NCBI GenBank assembly: GCA_001563965.1
Contig: LKMS01000042.1
Span: 1 to 10,499 of the forward strand
Direction of reading: 5' to 3'
Source of the DNA: Haloferacaceae archaeon PL-Br10_E2g29
Lineage (GTDB): Archaea; Halobacteriota; Halobacteria; Halobacteriales; Haloferacaceae
DNA length: 10,499 bases
Within the stretch, counting starts at the first letter, position 1. Every line of letters begins with the position of its first letter. The position numbers were made by a program, and so were the translations under genes. This document shows, piece after piece, positions 1-6,380 of this stretch. The notes below the pieces were generated by a model that ran no database searches, had not been told where the DNA came from, and saw only the letters and a list, made by a program, of their open reading frames with translations.

Positions 1-2
1 AA

Positions 3-1115
3 GAGCTCTATGATGTGGCGACCGAACCGGCAGTAAGCGCCGACGAAAAAATCACACAGGTGTTGGCCCGTGGACAACACAGACTCGGAGTCAACGGTGG
101 CTGTCTAACGCGAATCGATGCGACTGACGACGAGGAGCGAGGACGAACAGTCGTCGAAGCGAGTGGCAATCACACCGATCTCGAACCGGGTGCAACGTGG
201 CCACTCTCGAAAACCTACTGCCGACAAACGATCGCTCAGGACGGCCTGCTGGAGATTCACGACGCACTGGCGGCGGGGTGGGGTGATGATCCCGCCTACA
301 CCACCTCCGAGATTGGCTGTTACATTGGAACGCCGATTACGGTCGCAACCGAGCTGTACGGAACCGTGTTTTTTGCTGCGGACGACCCACGTCATAAACC
401 GTTCACCGATGCGGATCGGACGTTCGTTCGGCTCATGGCTCAGTTGGTGAGTTACGAACTCGAACGCAGACAGGCAACCACCGCCTTAGAACGGCAAAAT
501 ATCCGGCTGGCCGAGTTTGCCAGCGTGGTCTCACACGACCTGCGAAACCCCTTGGCGGTGGCGAAAGGCAACATCGAACTGGCTCGCGAGGAACACGACA
601 GTGAACACCTCGAAACCGCAGCCCGAGCACATGAGCGAATGGATGCGCTGATTGCTGATCTCTTGGCGCTGGCCCGACACGGTGAGGCGGCAACAGACAT
701 CATTCCGGTCGATCTGGAGAAGGTAATACAGCAATGCTGGCAAAACGTGGCGATCGGCGACGCGACACTCGTTGCGCACAGTGACCGACGAATTCACGCC
801 GATGAGAGTCGGCTGCAACAGCTACTTGAGAATCTCGTCCGGAACGCCATTGAGCATGGAGGCGACGATGTGGCGATCACGATCGGCCTGCTCGAAGACG
901 GATTCTACGTCGAAGACGATGGGCCGGGCATTCCGGAACAAAAGCGCGAATCGGTGTTTGAGGCAGGCCATTCGAGCGTCGAGAACGGCACCGGGTTCGG
1001 ACTCAACATCGCACAACAGGTGGCAACGGCTCATGGCTGGGAGATTCGACTCACCGAGAGCGATACGGGCGGCGCACGGTTCGAACTCACCGGTGTCGAG
1101 TTCGTCGACGAGTAG
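3..1115 (+). CDS. Sensor histidine kinase, GAF-HisKA-HATPase (5' partial)
   Basis: This is the C-terminal part of a haloarchaeal two-component sensor kinase. Residues are counted from the GTG at 15. A GAF domain spans about 5-150, with a TYCR segment around the conserved Cys69, then DDPAYTT and LYGTVFFAADDPR. The dimerisation helix has the H-box SHDLRNPL with phosphoacceptor His174. The ATPase domain has an N-box (ENLVRNAIEH, Asn277), a G1 box (DDGPGIP, 301-307) and a G2 box (GTGFGL, 325-330). No membrane segment or receiver domain is visible. The frame is open to the window edge and reads Glu-Leu-Tyr-Asp before the GTG. An LYDVATEP-like lead-in usually joins a PAS domain to this GAF type, so I infer that the true start lies outside and the GTG at 15 is internal. 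The signal sensed and the partner regulator cannot be told from this window. It converges on rpl37e with a 57-nt gap. Confidence 0.9.
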   Translation, partial: ELYDVATEPAVSADEKITQVLARGQHRLGVNGGCLTRIDATDDEERGRTVVEASGNHTDLEPGATWPLSKTYCRQTIAQDGLLEIHDALAAGWGDDPAYTTSEIGCYIGTPITVATELYGTVFFAADDPRHKPFTDADRTFVRLMAQLVSYELERRQATTALERQNIRLAEFASVVSHDLRNPLAVAKGNIELAREEHDSEHLETAARAHERMDALIADLLALARHGEAATDIIPVDLEKVIQQCWQNVAIGDATLVAHSDRRIHADESRLQQLLENLVRNAIEHGGDDVAITIGLLEDGFYVEDDGPGIPEQKRESVFEAGHSSVENGTGFGLNIAQQVATAHGWEIRLTESDTGGARFELTGVEFVDE

Positions 1116-1116
1116 C

Positions 1117-1131
1117 GTTCGCGCAACGAAC
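1117..1131 (+). terminator. Small hairpin just after the kinase stop
   Basis: GTTCG and CGAAC form a 5-bp stem around a 5-nt loop (cgcaa), starting two bases past the TAG stop of the histidine kinase. No T-run follows on this strand, so a terminator role is only a guess based on its position. Confidence 0.25.
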
Positions 1132-1155
1132 ACGCATCAGCAACCGTCGGTCGGT

Positions 1156-1163
1156 AGAAAACA
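1156..1163 (-). terminator. T-rich tract after rpl37e
   Basis: On the minus strand TGTTTTCT begins 9 nt after the TAA of rpl37e. It is the only T-rich stretch in the convergent gap. Archaeal termination commonly uses short U-rich tracts, so this is the likely end of the lsm-rpl37e transcript. It is inferred from position and composition only. Confidence 0.4.
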
Positions 1164-1172
1164 GCGTCCGAC

Positions 1173-1346
1173 TTATTCGCCGGCTTTCGACTGCCACTCG
1201 TAGCTCCGGCGTTTGGCCGATTTGCCGAAGCCACACGAGGAACAGACCTTCTTTCGCGAGTGGTAGGATTTCTCGCCACAGCGGCGACATTTGACGTGCG
1301 TTGTTTTGTTTTTCTTGCCCTGCGAGGGAGTACCAGATCCGGTCAT
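1173..1346 (-). CDS. rpl37e: Large ribosomal subunit protein eL37 (L37e)
   Basis: This is a 57-residue basic zinc-ribbon protein of the 50S subunit, found in archaea and eukaryotes but not bacteria. It starts MTGSGTPSQGKKNKTTHVKC. Two CxxC pairs (Cys20/Cys23 and Cys35/Cys38, within KCRRCG and VCSSCGFG) form the zinc site. The tail KSAKRRSYEWQ is typical of the family and would contact rRNA. The full usual length is present. The ATG overlaps the TGA of lsm by 4 nt (ATGA), so the two are surely co-transcribed and probably translationally coupled. The upstream lsm promoter should drive both. The Lsm-L37e pairing is a known conserved archaeal arrangement. There is no real alternative identity. 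Confidence 0.97.
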   Translation of the reverse strand: MTGSGTPSQGKKNKTTHVKCRRCGEKSYHSRKKVCSSCGFGKSAKRRSYEWQSKAGE

Positions 1347-1570
1347 ACAGTTATCGAGACGACGTTATCGCCGCGTATAATGGTTGTGTCTTCGATCGAC
1401 TCGACGGCCAACTCGTCCGCGTCGCCGGGGGCCGATTCGGCGTCGAGGACGATGTTCATGTGTTGGTCATATCCCGCGAGGAGACCGGTGACTGCGGTTC
1501 CATCTTTGAGCGACACGGTCACCGGTTCGTCCAGGGAGTCCTCGAGCACGTCGAGAGGTCGTCCACTCAT
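1343..1570 (-). CDS. lsm: Archaeal Sm-like RNA-binding protein (Lsm)
   Basis: This 75-residue Sm-fold protein should assemble into a ring that binds U-rich RNA, acting in RNA metabolism and small-RNA biology. The Sm1 motif covers about 16-45 (PVTVSLKDGTAVTGLLAGYD, then QHMNIVL, with Asp35 and Asn39 at the RNA-binding loop). The Sm2 motif is TTIIRGDNVVSI (62-73), holding the diagnostic IIRGDNVV. I chose the ATG at 1570 because it gives the normal Lsm length and lies about 27 nt from a TATA-like box, which implies a leaderless message. A longer reading from 1651 would cross a hairpin and overlap the preceding gene's end, with no Sm homology in the added part. It overlaps rpl37e by 4 nt and follows the MutS-like gene after a 71-nt gap with its own promoter. 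Confidence 0.96.
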   Translation of the reverse strand: MSGRPLDVLEDSLDEPVTVSLKDGTAVTGLLAGYDQHMNIVLDAESAPGDADELAVESIEDTTIIRGDNVVSITV

Positions 1571-1592
1571 ACCATCACCGCGTCGGGTTCGA

Positions 1593-1600
1593 CTATTAAA
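1593..1600 (-). promoter_or_regulatory. TATA-like box for lsm-rpl37e
   Basis: The minus strand reads TTTAATAG, centred about 27 nt before the A of the lsm ATG. This fits the haloarchaeal TATA position for a leaderless transcript and is the most AT-rich patch in the gap. Confidence 0.6.
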
Positions 1601-1612
1601 CGTACCGGAACC

Positions 1613-1640
1613 CCACGCTTTCAGGGCCTTCAGCCCGTGG
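1613..1640. other. Nested hairpin between MutS-like gene and lsm
   Basis: On the plus strand the inner stem is GGGC (1624-1627) with GCCC (1633-1636) around the loop cttca. The outer stem is CCAC (1613-1616) with GTGG (1637-1640), and several bases on the left arm are unpaired. It ends one base beyond the stop of the MutS-like gene. It could be a terminator for that gene. From memory, the form CCCACGCTTTCAG...CAGCCCGTGG also resembles hairpins at the ends of haloarchaeal IS200/IS605 (TnpB) elements. No transposase sequence flanks it. Confidence 0.5.
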
Positions 1641-1641
1641 C

Positions 1642-3396
1642 TCACCGCCACTGGACATCCGACAGCGTTCGCTGGACGGCTTCCTCACCAACGGCCGCCG
1701 CCAACGACTCGAAACCGGCGCGTTCGGCGCGGTCAGTCGCGTTGGCAACGAGTCGAGAGACGATAAACTCCGGCGTCGACTTGCCGACCGTTCCGAAGCG
1801 CGGCTGATAGTCGACCCGTAGTTCGAGGTCGGGCGTCAATCCCTCGGCAAAAATGCCGTCGATGCGGGCGGTTTCGGGCAGCGGACTCAGGTCGTCTGCG
1901 AGATGGGTCACGTAGACGCCGAGCGCCGACTGCTCGACCGTCAGCGACACCAACCCATTGAGCAGGTCGGCCGCGCGGCCCGGTTCGGTGATCGCTTCGA
2001 ACTCGTCGACGAGCATCAGCGTTCGCCCGCCGGTCGTCAGCGGCGGCACGATCGATTTGAGCGTCGATTCGAGCACGCCCGCGTTGAACGAGGCGTGACG
2101 GCGATGAAACACGATCGTATCGAACAGCCCGACTTCGCTCCGTTCGGCGGGCGCCGGCAGTCCCATCGCCGTCAGCAACGCCACCTGACTCAGCGTTTCG
2201 AGCAAGGTCGTTTTCCCGCCGGAGTTCGCGCCGGTCAGCACGGTTACCCGGTCGCCAGACGGCGGCGAGAGCGCACGTTCCGTGTCGGTCAGGCCATGGC
2301 TGCCGACGCCGTACGTAATCGGCTGAACGTCGCCGTCGAGAAACAGGTTCCGTGCGCCGACGACCGCGAGGCCGTCGTCGACGAGCGTCGGCCGCTGAAG
2401 GTCATACGCGGCAGCAAACCGTCCCAACGAGAGCAGGAGGGCGATGTCGCTCACGGCGTCGACCGCGCCCGCAACGTCGTCCGCGGCGGCGTCGATCCGG
2501 TCGCGACGGTCGGCCAGCACCGTCTCGTTTCGGCCGTCGACCGCGCGGTCGAGCGCAGACACGAGCGCTCGGAGCGTGCTTCCGACGAAGTCGGCGGCAT
2601 CGACCGCCTCGTCGGGGGTCGCCTCGCGAACCACCGCGTACTCGACACCGGTTTCGGCGGCGATATGGTCGAGAACGTCGCGCTGAAAATCATCCATGTC
2701 GCGAACGCCCGTCGAGCGAACGGATTCGATGATATCGAATGCGCCGGCTTGGAGGGTGCTCGCCGCCTCGCGTTGCTCGCGAAGCCGGTCGAGTTCCGCA
2801 TCGGCTCCCTCGGCGACAACCGGCCCGTCGTTCGTGTCGCGAACGGTGCCGAGGACGCCCGCGGCCTCGGTGAGCGCAGCCGTATCGATTTCGGTAAGTT
2901 GCGCGAACGTCGATCCTGCGAGTCCGAGGTCGTCGAGGGCGAGCGCCGCGTCGACGGCGGCACGGTCGGTTTCGCCGGCGGCGTCGTAGGCGGCAAATAT
3001 CTCGTCGATTCGCTCGTGGTCGGCCTCACTCAGTTCCTGCCAGGCGGTTTTCGCCGCAAGCACGTCGTCGAGGCGGTCGGCGATGGCGTCGCGGTCGGTC
3101 AGCGGTGTCATCACGCGGATTCGGTCGGCGGCGTGCTCGGAAACCGCGTAGCTGCTGGCGAGCGTCAACAGGTCGTCGTAGACGCTTCGGCTGTCGCTCG
3201 TTCCGAGCACGTCGATGCCGGCTTTCCCGTTGGCTCGCCGGAGGATTCTGACGACGCGGCCGCGCTGGAGGCCCGCTTCGGTGAGCGTCCGGATGTCCGC
3301 AGACTCGATGGCTTCGATGGCGTGTTGTTCGCCAATCGAGTCGCGAAGCACCGCCGCGGTCTTCGGGCCGACGCCCCAGTAGCCCTCAAGTCGCAT
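1642..3396 (-). CDS. MutS-family ATPase with N-terminal helix-hairpin-helix (archaeal MutS2/MutS5-like)
   Basis: This 584-residue protein has a MutS-type ABC ATPase. Residues 1-55 (YWGVGPKTAAVL...LQRGRVVRILR) look like a DNA-binding helix-hairpin-helix. About 60-330 is Asp/Glu/Ala-rich and helical and would form the core and clamp. The ATPase lies at 340-540: Walker A GANSGGKTT (389-397), a signature-like segment SFNAGVLESTL (436-446), Walker B TLMLVDEFE (459-467), and switch His498 in VTHLADDL. The mismatch-recognition domain I of MutS1 is absent, and so are the KOW and Smr nuclease domains of bacterial MutS2. A role in DNA structure recognition or recombination control is therefore more likely than classical mismatch repair, but this is inference. 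The ATG at 3396 begins directly on the HhH domain. No strong TATA box precedes it (CTAAG near 3422 is weak). Upstream is the YeeE pair, 84 nt away. Confidence 0.9.
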   Translation of the reverse strand: MRLEGYWGVGPKTAAVLRDSIGEQHAIEAIESADIRTLTEAGLQRGRVVRILRRANGKAGIDVLGTSDSRSVYDDLLTLASSYAVSEHAADRIRVMTPLTDRDAIADRLDDVLAAKTAWQELSEADHERIDEIFAAYDAAGETDRAAVDAALALDDLGLAGSTFAQLTEIDTAALTEAAGVLGTVRDTNDGPVVAEGADAELDRLREQREAASTLQAGAFDIIESVRSTGVRDMDDFQRDVLDHIAAETGVEYAVVREATPDEAVDAADFVGSTLRALVSALDRAVDGRNETVLADRRDRIDAAADDVAGAVDAVSDIALLLSLGRFAAAYDLQRPTLVDDGLAVVGARNLFLDGDVQPITYGVGSHGLTDTERALSPPSGDRVTVLTGANSGGKTTLLETLSQVALLTAMGLPAPAERSEVGLFDTIVFHRRHASFNAGVLESTLKSIVPPLTTGGRTLMLVDEFEAITEPGRAADLLNGLVSLTVEQSALGVYVTHLADDLSPLPETARIDGIFAEGLTPDLELRVDYQPRFGTVGKSTPEFIVSRLVANATDRAERAGFESLAAAVGEEAVQRTLSDVQWR

Positions 3397-3480
3397 GTTT
3401 GTGGCTCTGTCGCCATCGGCTTAGCCCTTGTCCTCGGCCGATTCGACGCGGGTGAGTGGTGAAACGTCGAGCCGACTCGC

Positions 3481-3990
3481 TCAGTCCGCCGGCTGTGTCG
3501 CCGCCGTCCCCGCACGCACCTCGCGAAGGTATCCCTGCAGATACGCGCCGACGAACATGCCGGCGACACCGTACAGAATCACGACGTTGCCAATGCCGAG
3601 GCTGGCGTACGCCGCACCGGGACAGATGCCGGAGAGCCCCCAGCCAACACCGAAGATGCCGCCGCCGACCATCACATCACGGTCCATCGATTTGAGCCGC
3701 CGTGTATAGCGCCGCCCCGACAGCGGGGCCGACCGGCCGGACGCACTGGCGACGAAGAAGATGCCGCTGACGACGGCGGCAGCCCCGCCCATGACGAAAA
3801 TCAGGCCGAAGTCGGTGAACTGCAAAAAGGAAAGCACGACCTCCGGGCGCGCCATCTGACTGAGCGCGAGCCCAATGCCGAAAATGAAGCCGCCAACGAA
3901 GACCAGTGGAAGAAACCACGGGCTCTGGTCGTGGTCTTCGGGGGCTTTTTTCGTCGCAGTCGAACCCGTCGTCGCTGTCGAGTTGCTCAT
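3481..3990 (-). CDS. YeeE/YedE family membrane protein, second half (DUF395, sulfur transport)
   Basis: This 169-residue integral membrane protein corresponds to the C-terminal half of bacterial YeeE/TsuA-type transporters, which import thiosulfate through conserved cysteines. After a polar N terminus (about 1-23) come hydrophobic segments near 26-45, 61-82, 107-121 and 132-152. The motif GVGWGLSGICPGAA (114-127) holds the key Cys123 and matches the family signature. The short Gly-rich helices fit the inverted-repeat YeeE fold. Its ATG overlaps the TGA of the first-half gene by 4 nt (ATGA), so the two should be made together and form one transporter. No rhodanese, sulfurtransferase or persulfide dioxygenase gene, frequent partners of this family, lies in the window. 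The exact substrate is unproven. Confidence 0.9.
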   Translation of the reverse strand: MSNSTATTGSTATKKAPEDHDQSPWFLPLVFVGGFIFGIGLALSQMARPEVVLSFLQFTDFGLIFVMGGAAAVVSGIFFVASASGRSAPLSGRRYTRRLKSMDRDVMVGGGIFGVGWGLSGICPGAAYASLGIGNVVILYGVAGMFVGAYLQGYLREVRAGTAATQPAD

Positions 3991-4478
3991 GGCGTCACCC
4001 CCAGTGCCATTACGAGTTGGGCAACGCCGATGGCGACGAGCATGAAGATGGCGACGTTGAATATCGAGGTTTTCGAGCCCGACCCGACGCCACAGACGCC
4101 ATGGCCCGAGGTACAGCCCTTGCCGAGCCGCGTCCCGATGCCGATCAGAATGCCGCCGACGAACAGCCGACTCGGCTGCACTTCGGTCGTCCAGCCGAAG
4201 TCGCCAAGCGTGATCGAGTACGCCGCCGCGCCGGCGATGATGCCCGCGGTGAACACGACACGCCAGTCCCGGGAGGCGATAAACTTCGGTTGTTGGAAGC
4301 GCGAAAGCTTCGAGGCGTACGAGAGCGTCGATTCGAGAAATGTGCTTGCGCCGGCGTGAATCCCCGTGCCGAGGTAGATAATGGCGGTGCCGACCCCGAT
4401 GAGGATGCCACCGAGCAGGTAGTGACTGATTCCGTTGGGAAACAGCGTCTCGATGAGCAAGACGGTTGTGAGTGTCAT
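3987..4478 (-). CDS. YeeE/YedE family membrane protein, first half (DUF395, sulfur transport)
   Basis: This 163-residue membrane protein corresponds to the N-terminal half of YeeE/TsuA transporters. Hydrophobic segments lie near 18-36, 73-90, 104-117 and 137-158. Family motifs are GTGIHAGASTFLEST (about 37-51), ASRDWRVVFTAG (68-79) and GIGTRLGKGCTSGHGVCG (113-130), with Cys122 and Cys129 as the likely substrate-relay or conserved cysteines. I prefer the ATG at 4478, which begins MTLTTVLLIETLFPNG and has a weak TTTTC box about 30 nt upstream. An in-frame GTG at 4523 would add 15 polar residues and has no TATA box at the right distance, but it cannot be excluded. It overlaps the second-half gene by 4 nt and is divergent from the M24 peptidase, so the spacer must carry promoters for both directions. 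Confidence 0.88.
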   Translation of the reverse strand: MTLTTVLLIETLFPNGISHYLLGGILIGVGTAIIYLGTGIHAGASTFLESTLSYASKLSRFQQPKFIASRDWRVVFTAGIIAGAAAYSITLGDFGWTTEVQPSRLFVGGILIGIGTRLGKGCTSGHGVCGVGSGSKTSIFNVAIFMLVAIGVAQLVMALGVTP

Positions 4479-4577
4479 TATGCCGTAGTAGGGGTCTTGT
4501 CCGCTGAAAACGTTGTCTCTCACGCGTGCGTTGCCGCTACCGCCGACACGCGACCGTCGGTGACGTCGAGGGCGACG

Positions 4578-4582
4578 TATTT
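4578..4582 (+). promoter_or_regulatory. TATA-like box for the M24 peptidase
   Basis: TATTT sits in a GC-rich spacer, centred about 27 nt before the ATG at 4607, as expected for a leaderless haloarchaeal transcript. Confidence 0.5.
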
Positions 4583-4606
4583 GTCGCCCGAGCGAGTAGC
4601 CATCGT

Positions 4607-5785
4607 ATGCAGCCGGATTTCAGCGCACTCGACGCCCATCTCGAAACGCTCGGCGTCGACGCCTACCTCCTCGATTTCGCCAGTAGCGAGCCAAACCAGC
4701 GGTATCTCTCGGGCTTCGACGCACCCGATCCGTTTGTGAGTTGCTACCGACCCGATGGGTTGGCGCTGCTCGTTTCGGGGCTCGAATTCGGCCGGGCGAA
4801 ACGCGAGAGTCACGCCGACTGGGTGGCCCGGCCTGCAGACTACGACAAACACGACCTAATCGAGGAGTACGGCTCACAGGAGGCCACAACACGCGTGATC
4901 GCGCGGTTTCTGGCCGACTGCGACGTGCACAGCGTGGCCGTGCCCGACCGGTTTCCCGTCGGGACGGCCGACGGCCTCCGAACGTTCGACATCGACGTCG
5001 TCGTCGACACCGAGGACGCGCTCATGACTGCCAGAGCAACCAAAACTGCCGCCGAACGCGATTACATTCGGGAAACCCAGCAGGCCAACGAGCGGGCGAT
5101 GGCGGCCGCCGAGTCGTTGCTGGCGGCCGCAACGCCCGACGAGAATGGCGTGCTCGTCGTCGACGGCGACCCGCTCACGAGCGAGCGCATCAAAGCCGAA
5201 ATCGAAGGAACGCTGCTCACCCACGGCTGTGGTCTCGACGACACCATCGTCGCGGGTGGCCGACAGGCGGCCGACCCCCACGACCGCGGCAGCGGGCCGC
5301 TTCGGGCGGGTGAATCGATCATCATCGACATTTTTCCGCGCAACAAGTCGACGCGCTACCATTCGGATATGACCCGGACGTTCTGTGTGGGCGAGCCAAC
5401 CGACACACTCCGTGAGTGGTACGACCTGACCGAAACCGCGCTGGCGGCTGCACTTGACGCCGTCGAACCGGGGGCAACCGGTCGCGACGTCCATGCGGCC
5501 GCCTGCGACGTGTACGAGAATGCGGGCCTGCCGACGCTCAGAAGCGACCCCGAAACCGAGGTCGGATTCATCCACAGCACGGGCCACGGCGTCGGCCTTG
5601 CGGTTCACGAGTTGCCCCGACTGAGCCCCGCAGGCGGCGAACTCGAACAGGGCCACGTCATCACCGTCGAACCGGGGGTGTACGATCCCGACGAAGGTGG
5701 CATCCGAATCGAGGATATCGTTATTGTCACCGAGGACGGCTACGAGAACATCACCGACTACCCGATCGAGTTCGTTGTCGACTAA
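4607..5785 (+). CDS. M24 family metallopeptidase (Xaa-Pro dipeptidase/aminopeptidase type)
   Basis: This 392-residue cytoplasmic two-metal peptidase is expected to cut the bond before proline at peptide N termini or in dipeptides. A creatinase-like N-terminal domain covers about 1-135 (SSEPNQRYLSGF, then DPFVSCYRPDG). The pita-bread catalytic domain covers about 145-392. All five metal ligands can be placed: Asp241 (IIIDIFPR), Asp254 (YHSDMTRTF), His327 (HSTGHGVGL), Glu355 (ITVEPGVYD) and Glu369 (GGIRIEDI). A substrate-binding His is visible in AADPH (225). The length is normal for PepQ-like enzymes. The ATG at 4607 is preferred because the domain starts directly after it and a TATA-like box lies 27 nt upstream; an extension to 4526 adds an Arg-rich tail through the promoter. 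The YeeE genes diverge from it. Substrate preference among M24 subtypes cannot be fixed here. Confidence 0.93.
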   Translation: MQPDFSALDAHLETLGVDAYLLDFASSEPNQRYLSGFDAPDPFVSCYRPDGLALLVSGLEFGRAKRESHADWVARPADYDKHDLIEEYGSQEATTRVIARFLADCDVHSVAVPDRFPVGTADGLRTFDIDVVVDTEDALMTARATKTAAERDYIRETQQANERAMAAAESLLAAATPDENGVLVVDGDPLTSERIKAEIEGTLLTHGCGLDDTIVAGGRQAADPHDRGSGPLRAGESIIIDIFPRNKSTRYHSDMTRTFCVGEPTDTLREWYDLTETALAAALDAVEPGATGRDVHAAACDVYENAGLPTLRSDPETEVGFIHSTGHGVGLAVHELPRLSPAGGELEQGHVITVEPGVYDPDEGGIRIEDIVIVTEDGYENITDYPIEFVVD

Positions 5786-5870
5786 GTCGTCGTCGCACCA
5801 GTGGGCGCATCAGCGTCGGCACCGCGTACGCTTTCAACTACGTCGTCGACAGCACCGCCGTGTCGACACC

Positions 5871-5903
5871 GCGTTCCGGCGTTGGTTCGCCAACGTGCCA
5901 CGC
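5871..5903 (+). other. Strong hairpin with TTCG loop in the 5786-5942 spacer
   Basis: CGTTGG (5880-5885) pairs perfectly with CCAACG (5890-5895) around TTCG. Past a 2-nt bulge (tg), GG (5878-5879) pairs with CC (5898-5899), and GCGT (5871-5874) pairs with ACGC (5900-5903) across an internal tcc. It lies about 85 nt past the M24 stop and 40 nt before the next start. It may be a 3' end structure, a leader element or a small RNA. No T-run follows it. Confidence 0.45.
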
Positions 5904-5942
5904 AACCGAAACCCACAGGCCGGAGGCGACACGAGAGAAGTC

Positions 5943-6320
5943 ATGACCAGCGATAGCGATACAGCCGACCGAACGGCCACGACGGTTCGCGTGGTGGTCG
6001 CATCCGCTCCCGAAGGCATCCAGAAGTACACCGCCCGCGTCGCGTGTGGCGACGACACCGAAATCGAAGCCGTCGACGCCGGTGTGCTCTCGCGGTTTTT
6101 CGAGGTCGCCGAAGGCGGCGTTGGCTCGGGGTTCGTCAGAGCGCGCGCGGTCGACATGACCGGCGAGGCGCGGCGAATCGAGAAACCGACAGCGTTGTTC
6201 ACGATATCGTTTACCGAACCCGTGCCGGCGAACGCGATTCGGCTCCACGTCGAAACCGTCCTCGGTCATGATGGCGAAACGGTCTCGAACGAGCAGATTC
6301 GGTTTGAAGTCGTGGAGTAA
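5943..6320 (+). CDS. Hypothetical haloarchaeal protein, predicted beta-sandwich
   Basis: I do not recognise a named family. The 125-residue protein begins with an acidic, polar tail (MTSDSDTADRTAT), then alternates short hydrophobic strands: TVRVVVASAPEGIQKYTARV (14-33), an EIEAVDAGVL segment, FVRARAVDM, ALFTISFTEP and IRLHVETVLG. The pattern APEGIQKY...ARAVDM...LFTISF recalls cohesin-like or adhesin-like beta-sandwich domains of secreted haloarchaeal proteins, but here there is no signal peptide, lipobox or membrane anchor, so the product should be cytoplasmic. That likeness is from memory and weak. There are no cysteines apart from one in VACGDD. The ATG at 5943 was chosen because upstream codons are Arg-rich and cross a hairpin. 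No clear TATA box precedes it, and tyrA follows after 60 nt with its own promoter-like box. Confidence 0.72.
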   Translation: MTSDSDTADRTATTVRVVVASAPEGIQKYTARVACGDDTEIEAVDAGVLSRFFEVAEGGVGSGFVRARAVDMTGEARRIEKPTALFTISFTEPVPANAIRLHVETVLGHDGETVSNEQIRFEVVE

Positions 6321-6352
6321 GCCGCACCGCCGAACCACCCGCATCGAACGCC

Positions 6353-6358
6353 TTTTGA
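6353..6358 (+). promoter_or_regulatory. TATA-like box for tyrA operon
   Basis: TTTTGA is centred about 26 nt before the tyrA ATG at 6381. This is the expected spacing for leaderless transcription, and it is the only T-rich patch in the 60-nt gap. Confidence 0.5.
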
Positions 6359-6380
6359 GACGAGACCCGAATACCGTGGT

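Noticed and set aside
1571..1651. A longer N terminus for Lsm from an upstream ATG
   Set aside because: It would cross the TATA-like box and a hairpin, overlap the MutS-like gene and add residues with no Sm homology.
1903..3462. A 519-codon open frame on the plus strand
   Set aside because: It is antisense to the MutS-like gene, is Arg-rich with no recognisable motif, and results from high-GC third-position bias.
4874..5656. A 260-codon minus-strand frame inside the M24 peptidase gene
   Set aside because: The plus strand encodes all five M24 metal ligands there, and the minus-strand translation shows no family motif.
5845..5869. GTCGACA/TGTCGAC inverted repeat and GTGTCGACAC palindrome as an operator
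   Set aside because: GTCGAC is very frequent throughout this genome's sequence, so the repeat is weak evidence alone.
5697..5942. An upstream extension of the 125-aa protein
   Set aside because: It begins inside the M24 gene in another frame and is Arg/His-rich, unlike the acidic composition of real proteins here.
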